Shown: piece by piece, positions 1 to 21,879 of the stretch
Numbering within the stretch: the first letter of the stretch is position 1
How the letters are laid out: each line of letters begins with the position of its first letter
Assembly: GCA_963693365.1 (NCBI GenBank)
Contig: CAVNZM010000003.1
Span: 10,106,001-10,170,000, forward strand
DNA: 64,000 nucleotides
Source: Amoebidium appalachense
Lineage: Eukaryota; Ichthyosporea
Direction of reading: 5' to 3'
Notes under the pieces: model-generated
Databases searched by the model: none
Told to the model about the DNA's origin: nothing
Seen by the model: only the letters and a program-made list of their open reading frames with translations
Translations under genes and position numbers: made by a program

Positions 1-801
1 CTACCGTGGCGCTCACGGGCTTTGTTGACTCGTGGAACGATGTTAAAGTAGCACCACATATTTGAATGATGATTTGAACAAGAACTAAGGCCAGGAATGG
101 GGGTAGGAGTTTCTTGTCTGCGAGGAGGAGTCGTGACCCAGGCGGTTGCCGCACTGTATATTCCTGGTGGGGGTTTTTCATCAGTTTAAGTGTTATATTA
201 TGTTATATTATAGCGGTGGGGGTGTTCAATTGTTGTGTCATACCGCTATGATCATAACAAGCTTCGGAATCCTGTGCTGAGCAAGAATTCAAAATATGCG
301 TAGTAATTTATTTGCTGTGTAATTAACCGCAGAAAGGGGGGAGGGGGGTGGGGGGAGGGTGGAAACCCGGGGGGGGGGTACGGGGGGAAGGCGGGGGGGG
401 GGGGGGGGGGGGGGGGGAAGGGGAGAGGAGGGGGATAGGGGGCACGGGGGTGAGGGGAGGGGAACGGTAGCAACTTATGTTGTCATGCCTTTCTTCGTTT
501 TTTTGTTTTTTTGTTTTTTTTCCCTTTTTTTTTTTTGATGTGGAGAGGACGGGAGTGGGTGCACGTGAAGTCTGGGAGCCGGGGTTGGGCCGGGGGGGAG
601 GGGGGGGGGGGGGGGTGAGTTGGGGGGGGGGGGGGGGGGGAGACATACTGTCAATGCGGTAGAGCTTGACCAATAGGGCGGCAAAGACGACGGATTGACC
701 AATCATAACGAGGAAGGCCTGAAGGCTGTCGTGCCACCTGATTGGTGCATCGGGCATGAGGAAGAGGGAAGACATGGTCATGGCACTGCCGAGGAGGATA
801 A
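1..801 (-). pseudogene. Relic of a fourth SBP/class C GPCR copy (exons 8 and 9), cut by the window edge
   Basis: Exon 8 (801-649) is 153 bp, exactly the length in the three full copies. It encodes helices 2-3 with the class C signature AALLVKLYRID and ends in a GT donor. Exon 9 starts at 163 after CAG and runs off the window. It begins in frame (RIYSAATAWVT) but then needs a shift at about 130-132 to recover the helix-4 homology (PFLALVLVQIIIQ), because about two bases are missing relative to the paralogues. None of exons 1-7 is recognisable between 802 and 2843, so the 5' half seems lost or replaced by repeats. Exon 8 is clearly more diverged than A, B and C are from each other, suggesting an older copy. 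A sequencing error could explain the frameshift but not the missing exons. Confidence 0.75.
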
Positions 802-2843
<2,042 letters not shown>

Positions 2844-3491
2844 TTAGTTCAGCAGTGAAGTAGTAGAAGACCCAAACAAACTCATAACGCTATCGTGAAG
2901 AGCAGACATACCCGAAGCAACCCTTCCCTCCGAATCCTTCCCTGTTGCAGCACTGTGCGCATTCGCCAACCTACAATTCATCTCTCTCGCCTGCGCCAAT
3001 TGCGCCGACAACGCCGCTATTTCCGCCTGCAACTGTTGTTCCCTACGACTAACAGCACCATTCGCAGTCGTGTCGTTTGTTTCCTTCTCGGTAACGTTAC
3101 TTCCAGAAACGCTGTTGTTCTGGCTTGTTTTGGCGCTGTTTGCTCCAGTTTTCTTGATTTGCGATTGGCCACCAGATGCAGGATTCGTGCTTCCTGAGTG
3201 GCTGCTGAGACGAACAATTTCGAGCACGTGAAGAACCTTTGGAGCAAAAAACATAACGAGGGCGAAAACGGTTGTGAACCAGAAACAGAAGCAGTAGAAG
3301 ATGGTACGTATTTGGTACGAGGGAACTAAGAGCTCGATGGGGATAAGAAGAACCACGAGGATGATCATGTCGACAGAGGCTGCAGTGATCATCTTGGCCT
3401 GGGGGAGGGGTGGGGGGTTAGTGTTTGTGGGTTTAGTCTCTGGTATTGATGTAAATATAAAACGTGTTAGTGCTCTCTCCGTCTCTCTCTC

Positions 3492-3526
<35 letters not shown>

Positions 3527-3609
3527 TGTTTTTGTTTTTGTTTTGATTTTTTTGCCGTGGGTGGTGCCTGCCGGAGACGGGGGAGGGGTTGGGTGGGGTG
3601 GGGTGGGAT

Positions 3610-3675
<66 letters not shown>

Positions 3676-3797
3676 TCTAATTCGAAAAAAGAATGCAAAG
3701 AGGAAGGGCATGTAGGGCCGGGTTGGGAGTTTAATCGTCTTCCTTTTCCTTTTTTTTTTTTTTTTTTTTTTTTTCTTTTCTTTTTTTGTGTGTGTGT

Positions 3798-3852
<55 letters not shown>

Positions 3853-4362
3853 GGGGGGAGGGGGGGGGGGAATTATTTTTCCTTTTGTTTTTTTGTGGGA
3901 GGGGGGAGGGGGGAGGCGGGGTAAAGTTTACCTCCTTGTACTGGTTGGGAACATGGCGTAGGCGATAAGAAATAACAGCAGACGCAATAGCCAAGATATT
4001 GTTGTAAATAATGCCCAGGAAGAAACAGGCCGGGTTCTCTTGCGTGATTGCAGGAATAGGGATATCCTTCAACAAACGTGCGTCATCCAGCCACTCCACT
4101 GTTGCTGAAATCATCTTTGACTCTTGGAGAATAGGCGTCATAATGATACTTGCTACTTGAATGATTGTCTGAACGAGAACTAGAATGGAGAATGGGACCA
4201 TGAGTTTGGCGTCGGTCAGGCGAAGGCTGGTGACGCGGGCATTGGCGGCGCTGTTAAAGATACCTGTGTGGACGAATGAATATGTTGTGTTAGTGTGACT
4301 AAAATTGCACGGGTGGGGTGGGTGGGAGAGGGGGGTGGGGAGAGAAAGAGGGGGGGGGGGGG

Positions 4363-4401
<39 letters not shown>

Positions 4402-4880
4402 CCTGGGGGAGGAGGCGGAAGGGGGGGGGGGGGAGGGGAGGGGGGAGGGGAGCAGTTTTTCATTTATCAGTACTAGTGTTCTAAATTTTTATGTGGGGGA
4501 GGGGGGGGGGGGGGGGGGGGGAGAGGGGGAGGGGGGCACTTACGATCTATGCGGTACAGCTTGACCAATAGAGCGGCAAAGACCATGGACTGGCCAATCA
4601 GAATGAGGCACATCTGCGCAGTCTCCGTGACGGGCTGTGGGCTCCCGGGCATTAAAAAGAGTGACACCATGGCCATTAGACTGCCCAGGAGGATAACTGC
4701 AGGAAATGATGGTGGGTGTTAGTGATGGGTATGTATCGTACGTAAATTGTGTTTTTTTTTTTTTTTTTTTTTTTTTTTTTGTGGGGGGAGGGGGGGAGGG
4801 GGGAGGGGGTTTGGAGGGGGGAGGGGGAGGGGGGGGGGGGGGGGGGGGGAAGGATGGGGAGATGCCGGAAGGGTGTGCGT

Positions 4881-4913
<33 letters not shown>

Positions 4914-5350
4914 GTGGGGGGGGGGGGGGGGGGGGGGGGGGGGAGGGGGGGGAGGAGGGGGGGGGGAGGGGGGGGGAGGGGGGAGGGGAGCGGCGGCCGG
5001 GGGGCAGATGGGGAGGTGTGAGGTGTGCGTGTGTGTGTGTGTCTGTGTGTGTGTGTGTGGAGGGGCGGGGGGAGGGGGGGGAGGGGGGAGGGGGAGCGGC
5101 GGCCGGGGGGCAGATGGGGAGGTGTGAGGTGTGCGTGTGTGTGTGTGTCTGTGTGTGTGTGTGTGGAGGGGGGGGGGGGGGGGGGGGGGGGGGATGTGAG
5201 AGTGTGTGTGTGGGGAGGGGAGGGAGGGGAGAGGGGGGAGGGTGATTATGTGTGTTTGTGGGTGTGCGGTTGAGTGATTGTGTATGTGGGTGTTTGGATC
5301 ACATCTTTCATGTACCACACACATGTGTGTGTCAAGTTGAATATTCCCGT

Positions 5351-5653
5351 GAAGATGTTTTAAAACTAACGTGCATCTAATTTTCATTAGGTTGCCAAAC
5401 ACTTACATTGGCAGAAGACATGGCTGGCACCCTTGATGGCCGAAGACTTGCGGTAGTGGAAGATTACAATGGACAGGACCATCACCATCACAACCCCCAT
5501 GGCGCCGAGCACATACATCACCACGCCCAGAGTACTCTTGCTCCCCACATGGTCACAATTAACCGTTATGGGAGGGGGGAGTTTCTCATCTGTCTGGCAG
5601 GGCCGGGCCGGGTTAAAGTCGAAGGTGAGGGTTTTGGTGTTGGAGACGGGGTC
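5351..5653. other. 303-bp block identical in all three receptor copies (copy in A)
   Basis: Positions 5351-5653, 14470-14772 and 26603-26905 read the same base for base by eye. The block covers most of exon 7 (part of the Cys linker and helix 1) and about 56 bp of the following intron. Neighbouring exons of A, B and C differ at many synonymous sites, and other intron interiors are unalignable. This points to recent gene conversion, or to strong constraint on an intronic element near the donor site. Confidence 0.8.
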
Positions 5654-6006
5654 ACAGCGTTCTGTTGCCGTGTAGATGAGGTGGTTGATGGTGCACTGCG
5701 GCAGAACCTGTTTATGGAAAAAAAATAAATTAGGGAGACGTAATGCCAGGGTACATGGTGGTGCCATGGTGTGTGTGTGTGTGTGTGTGTGTGTGGTGGT
5801 GGTGGTGGTGGTGGTGGTGGTGATGGGGGGGGGGGGGGGGGGGGGGGGGGGGATGGATTTTTTTTTTTTTTTTTTTTTTTGGGGGGGGGGGGGGGGGGGG
5901 AGCGGGACGGTTTTTTTTTTTTTTTTTTTTTTTTGGGGGGGGGGGGGGGGGGGAAGGGGGTGGGGCGGAGGGGGGGAGGGGGGGAGAGGGTGGTGGTGGT
6001 GGTGGT

Positions 6007-6037
<31 letters not shown>

Positions 6038-7722
6038 GAACTTTTGATCCGTTTTCGTACTCGCTTGAGCACGTACTGCATTTGTAGCGAACCAAGATAG
6101 TTGAGGACAAGGATTGACAAAAGAGAGTAGAGTGGAGTGGGTGGGTGGGATGGAAGGGGGGGAAAGGGAGGGGAGAGGGGTGGGGGGGGAGTCCATATAA
6201 ATAATAAAAGATGATCGGGACGGGATTAATTGATTCCTAATATTAGGGTTGGGCCCACTGGATTAGGATGGGGGGGGGGGGGGGGGGGGGGGGGAGTAGT
6301 CTAAAGGGGGGGAGGGGGGGGGGGGGGGCAGAGGAAGAGGGGAGAGGGGGAGGAGGGGGGGGGGGTGGGTTGGTCATGCATACATCACGATCGATCATGG
6401 TGCAGACTTTCCTTGTTGCCTCGTCCAGGCTCATGCCCTTATGTAGCAGCAAGAATAGGGTGCGGCATGGTTTGGTGCGCAGGAGATCACTCATGGCGGC
6501 AGGCACGGCAAGAGGGTAGGAAGTGGGAACGATTTGCTTTGCTTGCTCCCTGCAACCATAGGTGGTGTTGTTAGCCAAACCTTCATATCGTCGACACGTA
6601 CTTAACTTATGATGTGCTTTATGTATGGCGGTATCGATAGGTCGAAATGTGGACATGTTCTCGTGCACGTACGTAGGGCACCGGGCATATGTTTGAGTCA
6701 GGATTCGGTGACCAGCCTGTAGGATTCGACACGTCCCCATATTATAAAGTTTTTAAAGTTGGGGCACGGGTATATGTACAGAAAGCAGAGCAGGGAAGTG
6801 TCGAGTTACATCAGTGTGTGCTCTCATATGCACATGACCTTATGCACGGTGTGATTCCTGCCTGCCAGACTGAGTCACCTTTATTTTTCAGACCGTATAA
6901 TTGACACTGACAGACGAGTGGGGTGTAACTTACATGTCGATTTTGCTTGCAGCATGTGATCGCCACGGCTCCATGGCCCATGCGTCCGTGTAGGGAGGAA
7001 CCACATGGCTGTTCCAGTTGATGGCATGCACGTAGGTGTTGTTTCGGCTGGTCAGAAGATGCATGAACTCCCATGCAAGCGTGCTGTTACGAGCCGTTGG
7101 GGTCATACCAATGCCTACTGCTGTACCTGTGGTGATACCACCGGGCATCTGCAAGATTTATTGCAAAATTTAAGCAAATGACTTCTGGACTCTTTTCCCC
7201 TTTAAGGATCCGAAAATTATGTGGGAGAGGAAAGGGTGAGTGTAGGTGTGTGTGTGTGTGTGTGCGTGCGCGTGTGTGCGTTTGTGTGTTCGTGTGTGTG
7301 TGCCAGTGTATGAGCGTGTGTGTGCGTTTGTGTGTGTGTGTGTGTGTGTGTGTTTATAAGGATCCGAACAATATGTGGGACAGGAAGAATTGAGTGTACG
7401 TGTGTGTGTGTAAATACGGTATGTGTCAGTGTGTGTGTGCGTTTGTGCGTGTGTGTGTGTGTGTTTATGTGTGCGTGTGCGTGTGCGTGTGTGGGCGCAT
7501 GTGCGTGTGCATGAGCATGTGCGTGCGCGCAGACTTTCATGTGTGTGTGTGTGTGTGTGCGTGCATATGTCAGGGGGAGGGGGTGGATTCATTTTTCTGA
7601 GGTGTTAGAAGCAACTGCTTTTACCATTGACTATTGTAACGTGCAAGGCGAACAATTCTTTTGAATCTCAAGACTACATATGGTAAGCCACGCCCTCATT
7701 TCACATGCCACTCACCCTGACT

Positions 7723-7736
7723 TTAAAAATTTTTTT
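7723..7736 (-). other. Frame-breaking A7/T5 homopolymer junction in exon 4 of receptor A
   Basis: On the plus strand a T7 run (7730-7736) follows A5 (7725-7729). In the exon-4 frame set by the 7857 acceptor, codon 45 reads TAA at 7725-7723. Paralogous exon 4 is 150 bp (in frame) in both B and C, but 142 bp here. Removing one A gives 141 bp and restores the K-V-R ending. Confidence 0.8.
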
Positions 7737-8575
7737 CGTCTTCGTTGTAGCTGAAACCAGTAGTGAACCGCATGCCGTTGAATGGAATGGTTTCGTTGAG
7801 GAAGAACATAAATGGTGCCTTGGTCACGTCCACGTTGGGATATGAAGCCTCCCAAGCCTAGTAGGGGTTTATGTTAGGCGAGTACAGGTTATTGCCATTA
7901 AACCTTTTGCAATCGGCAACAGAACTTATTCCTTCTCTACCTATTCGATGGCCTCACTTCTTGACCAAACCCCCCACCCCCCCCCACCCCCCCCCCCCCG
8001 TGCCCCCCCCGGGGCCCTCCCACCCTTCCTCCCTCCCTCTCCCCCCTCTCCCCCTCCCCTTCTCTAATACGTTTCTTTACGTGTTTCGGATTTTTGTTTT
8101 GGTGTACGTGGACAAGCAGGGGAGAGATTCTAATACCTTGTAATCGGGATCTTCTTGAGGGATCCCTCCGGGATCAACAGCATTATTTCGCATCAGCCTC
8201 ACAATGGTGTCATTTATTCCCTTTTGGAAATCAGGGTCATCCAGACCGCACTCAAAGGTGTCTACCGAGTTGTCCGTGGTTGGCTTGAGCTTGTAGATGA
8301 GCGAGTCGTAGGCTCGGCCAATCAGAGAGAGGATGTCCATCTCCGTGCTGAATCCGGGTTGGATGACGAGACCGTACCCGGCAACCTGGAGCCAATCAGG
8401 TTGGAACGTTAATATTGTGTGGTCTTTGAATGGTATGGTACTTAAAACAACATATAGAATAGCTATAAGTCTGACGGGGATTACATATGTGGTTACCTAC
8501 TCAAAGTACGCAAGGACTAAGAAACACATGGATTTGGGTAGGCTTTAAGTTTCAAATATTCTATGGCTATATTGA

Positions 8576-8618
<43 letters not shown>

Positions 8619-8714
8619 GCTTCCCTAATATACTGTTTGTTTGTTTTTTTTGTTTTTTTTTGTTTTTGTTTTTTTTTTTGGCTTCCCTAATATACTGTTT
8701 TTTTTTTTTTTTTT

Positions 8715-8745
<31 letters not shown>

Positions 8746-8825
8746 GGGGGAGGGGGGGGGGGGGAGGGGGGGGAGGGGGGACGGGTGGGTTGGGTTGCGT
8801 TGGGTGGATGAAATGGATAGACAGG

Positions 8826-8959
<134 letters not shown>

Positions 8960-8977
8960 ACTGTTTTTTTTTTTTTT

Positions 8978-9030
<53 letters not shown>

Positions 9031-9768
9031 AAGGGGGAGCGGAGGGTGGGGTTGGGGGGGGGGGGGGGGGGGGGGAGGGGAAAGGGGATCTGATGGGGAG
9101 AAACGGGGTGAGTACCTTATCGGATTTTGTGATGGCTTCAGCATAGTCGATAAACTTTGGCCATGTCCAGTCCAAAAGAGACATATTGCCGTAGGGAGGG
9201 GGGAGATCTAGGCCGAGGTTTATAAGTGATGTCGTGTTTACGAGAAGCATATAGTACTCACTAAGAAGGGGCAAGGTCCACCACACACCATTTCTGCGCT
9301 GTGTCGTAAGAATTTGAGGAGTAACGGAGAACGTTAGGTCCGTGCCGCGGATTCTATCGATGTCCATATGGTCGTTCAGGGGGACAAAGGTACCCCTCTC
9401 AATGTGCTTTGTGATGGTGTTCTCGCTCGTGATGTATACGTCGGGCCTTATTCTGGGAGCAATTTCGCTCACATTGAATTCGTCTAGTTTCTGGAACTGC
9501 CACCCCATGTTGTGCATTTCGGCCACTATTGGTCTGCCCTCTGCGGCGCGGAAGCAAACAAGGTGCTGAAGAGCACGGATAAGCTGGTCACGGACGGGAA
9601 AGGTGTAGGACTCGTAGGCTGCCAAGGAATATGTCAGTCACACAGATCCGAGTGACATCCAAAATTAATCAACCACTAACTAAAGCTATATATGTATGTT
9701 TAAACATACATACAACCACGTGCTTGCTTTGTCACTGACTAGCTTAAGCTATAAGCTTGTGACCATCG

Positions 9769-9815
<47 letters not shown>

Positions 9816-10445
9816 GGGGGGGGTACGATGTGTACGGTGTGTGTGTGTTACGGTGACACGTGCATGACGCTGTACCTGTGTGGGCAGTGCCACGGGGGGG
9901 AGGGAACTTGGCAACTTCCTGCGTCACACTCACATGTATTTCAGGCTAAATGAAAACTCACATGACTCGCATGTGCAAAAACTAAAAAATGTTGCACACA
10001 ACTTACCGGTTGCCGCACCGCTGCCAGCAAACGCATGGAACGGCTGGTAGAGAATAAACTTTTCTACACTGTCAGGCTCGACATCACCACCAGCCACAGC
10101 TGCGTATCTCTCAGCCCCGATGCGGTACATGTACACATAGGGGCCATCCTGCTGCGAGCTCTCCTTCTCCAACCCCACTGTTCCGGGAGGAGGGTCCATT
10201 GACTCGAATGCATAAACACGTGGTGTGTCAACACCACAACATTTGTGCCTGAATTCGTCACTGTTACATAGAGCGAGAGCATTTGCGGTCCAATTAGCTT
10301 CCTGGCGAGTCATGTTTCTGGCGACATTGTCTACTGCCGTAATGGCGTCGAGAATGTCCTCCGCTAAGCTTGCAGACGCCCCGTGCACGTGTGCCAACAG
10401 TAGGAGAGCGGTTGCTGCAAAGAATGCAGCGTCTTTGCCCATCAT

Positions 10446-11470
10446 TTTCGGTGGGCTTTATCCGAAACACAGAATATATTAACAACTGGTGTCTTATCAG
10501 TAGACTGAGTCAGTAGACTAGATTATAAAAAATACGTTCTGTTTTTGAGGTTACTGTAGACATGCCTGGATCATGAGCATGTGCTTTGCAAAACTCGCTG
10601 ATGCCTCACAGAACAAACACGACATACATACGGCACATGTACAGTTTGTGTGTTGGATCGGCAACTGCAGGTGAGTTGAACGGATAATAAGCTAAATTTA
10701 TTAGCTCTTCTTAAGAACAACAAAGTTCGAGTTTGAGCTTTTTATAGCAGCGCTGGGACATGCGACACTGTTTGGAACAATTGAGTTTCTATGTAGCATG
10801 CCAACTTCGAAGAGAGTTGGGCGCAGGGGTTGTGGGGTTTGACTGCGCTACCCGTTTTACCTTACACGTAAACGTATCCTCAAAATTTCTAAATCTTAAT
10901 GACGGGATTCGTCTCATTTACTACTTGAATAGACCCCCTATGTTATTTAAATTGACGACCCATTTCTGTTGATTCCACACTCCCTTAGAGATTACACACC
11001 CTGAGAGACGAAACAGGGCTTGATATTCCGCTGTGGAGTGCCAAAATAACGACCTGACCACCTTTTACCTGGGAATTCACCCATTTTTGTATGAAAAAAC
11101 ACCAAAATACACTATAGTGCTCTAATGCACTGCTACGAAAAACCAATACAGCACCTCACAGCTTTACTCGTTTTGACCCCCTGGGCTTAATAGTAAATAC
11201 GACGATTTTGGGTCGTAATTCAACCCCTGGTTGGGCGACAACTTTTTGAAAACAAACGCGGTGCGTTTTTACCCAATAGGAGGGGCCGCGGTGACAAAAG
11301 ATGATTACAAGGCGTTGATTGGTTAGATAAGTTAAATATTTTCAGGGATGACGAGAATGCTGAATTCGGCTCACGCGCAAGTAGGCTGATTGGTGCGACA
11401 AGGTAGAGGATCAGTACACATTTAGGGATGTGTGAAAAAGTGTGAATAAACATTCCTACTGGAGCCCGGC
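10446..11470 (-). promoter_or_regulatory. Upstream region of receptor A, conserved with B and C
   Basis: On the minus strand a TATA box (TATAAAAAG, 10746-10738) lies about 300 bp before the start codon. Further upstream are three CCAAT motifs: ccaat at 11273-11277 on the plus strand, and attgg at 11318-11322 and 11389-11393. A CATTCC element lies at 11451-11456. The same order is found upstream of C (TATA about 296 bp before the ATG) and of B. A hAT-like MITE (10824-11229) splits the block in this copy only. Assigning transcription start to this TATA box is inference. Confidence 0.6.
10824..11229. mobile_element. hAT-like MITE, 406 bp, with 8-bp target-site duplication
   Basis: Terminal inverted repeats CAGGGGTTG ... 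CAACCCCTG are flanked on both sides by the same 8 bp, GTTGGGCG (10816-10823 and 11230-11237). The paralogous sites upstream of C (32457-32464) and B (about 22308-22315) contain one copy of this sequence and no insertion, so the empty site is visible within the window. An 8-bp duplication with TIRs starting CAGGG is typical of the hAT superfamily. There is no coding capacity, so it is non-autonomous. Confidence 0.85.
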
Positions 11471-12188
11471 TTCCGTGCAGCTGCAAAGGCGTGCGCGCGT
11501 GTAGGCCTACTTGGACGTGCGTGTGCACATGTTATCGTGTGCTTTACACACCTAAAAGCGACAAGTGGCAAGCTTAAGCTCTGCCACCTACTGAGATGGC
11601 TCCTTATTTTTCCTTATAAACATTCAGCGAACGCTGGACTCTATATCGAACAGTCGAGGCGCCGCGACAGAAAGCATGCACGCGGTCGCGCCCTAGCAGC
11701 GAACGTAAAGTTCATCGCAGCGCGTGCACACCGTCAGTACGTGTGAGGCTTAAGCTTGGGCAACCTGATACTTCAATGAATTACAGTATCTTTAGATTAC
11801 ATCACTTACTTTTTTTCGATGATTTGTAGTCATATGGTGGCACCTTGTGTGGCTCCTGGTTTAACTTACGTGAGTAGCGAATGTATATATGGCTTTAATG
11901 TGTCTGGTATTATTATTTGATATAGTTTCTCTCTGGGAAGTCACTATGACGACCAGCGTTACAAGGTTACCAGACTGATGGAAGTATACCGAGAAATGCA
12001 AAAACGAGAAGAATGCTTGATATCAAGCTGATATAATTTGAAGTACTCTAATATGTGCACCAATAATGCACACACATATTAAACACTGCTCGCACAAAAC
12101 GAGCAAATATTAATTAATTAGTTTGACCTTCAAAAAGAAAAGGATAACATGACCATCACTAATTGTATTGGTAACGGAATTCTTCAGT
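11471..12188. other. Spacer between receptor A promoter and receptor B 3' end
   Basis: Mostly non-repetitive. The part 11860-12188 resembles 23720-24141 (upstream side of the C stop codon), showing that the tandem duplication unit included intergenic DNA as well as the gene. I see no gene here. Confidence 0.5.
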
Positions 12189-19600
<7,412 letters not shown>

Positions 19601-19707
19601 TTTCGGTGTGCTCTGATTAGAGCTACAAAAAAGATGGAACTACAAGATATAGTGTTTGGATATCAATTATGTGTCTTAGCTTTAGGTCACTCTACATGCG
19701 CCTGCAT

Positions 19708-21764
19708 ACTGCCCCGATGCCATATGGTCTGTGATATCTAGTTATAGCTCTAGTAAGTCTTGTGGACCTGATGGACTCCCTGCTGGGTTTCTTAAAATCC
19801 TTGTTCCCTCCTACCCACAAAAGGAAAGTGATCGTGCTATTAAACCTGATCTTACTATCATGTTAAGCTCTCTCTTTTCTTGGTGTGTTAAATGTGGACA
19901 TGTCCCGTCATCTTGGTTAGATACCTTAGTGATCCCCATAGTTAAGAAGGACTCTGAGGGCCCCATATCATCCTTTCGCCCCATTACACTAACCCAGGTT
20001 GTTCGTAGATTCTTTGAAGCTTGCTTACTTAGGTTATTTGCACACCACCCTAGGTTTCAATCTATTCTTCACATACACCCATGCCAATCCGCTTTTCGTA
20101 AAAACAATTCATGTTATGTTCAAATAATGGCACTGCACGATTCTATGCAAGTTGGTGCACAATATGTTGGCTTTATTGATTGGAAAACTGCTTACGATTC
20201 TGTCTCCCCTGGTCTCCTATGGGAAAAGCTTGCTGCACGGGGTGTACCACACTGCATTGGTGTTCTGTTAGAAGCACTCTTGTCTCAAACCTATGGTAGA
20301 GCTGTGGTTAATGGGCATCTTTCATATGGTTTTGCTCGTACTAGAGGTCTCTTGCAGGGTTCATTGCTTAGCCCCTTTTTGTTTAACCTATTTATAGATG
20401 ATTTGGCTGTCAAGATTTACGCCGAAAACGATGACCCTATTAATAACTTTCCGCCTGCACTTCTCTATGCTGATGATCTGTCCCTCCTTGCCCGTACCCC
20501 TAGACGCCTGCAAAGATTGTTCGATGTAGTGTCAGAGTGGTGCAAGGCAAACCTTATGATCCTTAACATAGACAAATGTGGTGTTCTTGTACCTGATATA
20601 GCTAACAATTTACACACATTTACATTATCATCTAAACCTGTACCTATAGTTCCAGAATACAAATATCTTGGTGTTCCGGTTGATTCTGTTGGTGTTATGT
20701 TTCCCCATATGGTCGAAAAGAGGGTAGAGTTGGCTCGTAAGCGGTTAGCTTTCTTCTCGGCTAATATTTTTAAAGACACACCCCTCCATCCTTCTATTAG
20801 ACTTACATTTATTCGCACTTTTGTCTTCCCGGCATGTGAATATGGTTTACCCCTTCTCGCCGCTTGGATCAAGAAAGAGAGAACTAGAGCGCTTAAACCC
20901 TTGGCAAATTTCCTTGAAGCAGAAGTTGCCTCCTTTCTATCTAACAACTGTTGTAAACCTGGGCCTGTAACGCTCTCGATATATGGTCTGGTCCCAATAG
21001 CTGCTAGAGTATCCTATCTCGCGCTGAAATTCAATAAGCACATAAGCCGCTTAAAGAAGTATTTGCCCTCCCACCCTCTCTTCTCTATCCGACCTGTCCC
21101 CTCCTCACCTCCCCCCTCTTTCCTCCCCTCTCTCTCCCCTTCTCCCCTGGGCACAAATACAAATAAACCCCGCAATAGTGTGTGTGTGACTTTGGACTGC
21201 CACTTACTTATTAAACATGTACACAATCACAAGATAATCACGCAATATAACAAATGGAAAAAGATACCACACGACACTAGACCCGATGAAAGCATACACC
21301 TTGAAAAACTAAGCCTTATGTCTCGTTTTATATATACTGACCGCCTCAACCATATTGCCAAATATGGCACTCGCAAGTGTATAACACCTAAATACATATT
21401 ACCTTCCTGTAGAACTGGTCTTTCTCTAGCTGATGGTATTATTGATCAATTACCACGCTTTTACTGTACACGTGCTATACAGTGGAGATCTAATAAGTAT
21501 AAGGTGGCATCATTTGCATGCCCAAACAACACACACACACACCAGTTTAACCGGTCATGTATCGCCAAATGTAGTTTGATAGACCACATAATACCGCAAC
21601 ACACACACGTCACATTCACAACAGACACCCAGAAAGATAGCCTACCTGTAAATTACAACATCCTTGATTTTATACTAAACACGCGTAACTACGACCTGTT
21701 TATTAGATGTATTGATTGGCTTGAGAAACACATCACTACAAAATTATAGCGCACACACACACAC

Positions 21765-21817
<53 letters not shown>

Positions 21818-21879
21818 CCAGCTGATACCGAGTGTCCCGAGGGAAGCCCCTTTAAAAAAAATTAAAATTAAAATTAAAA

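Noticed and set aside
20465-20947. Minus-strand open frame of 160 codons
   Set aside because: Antisense shadow of the LINE reverse transcriptase.
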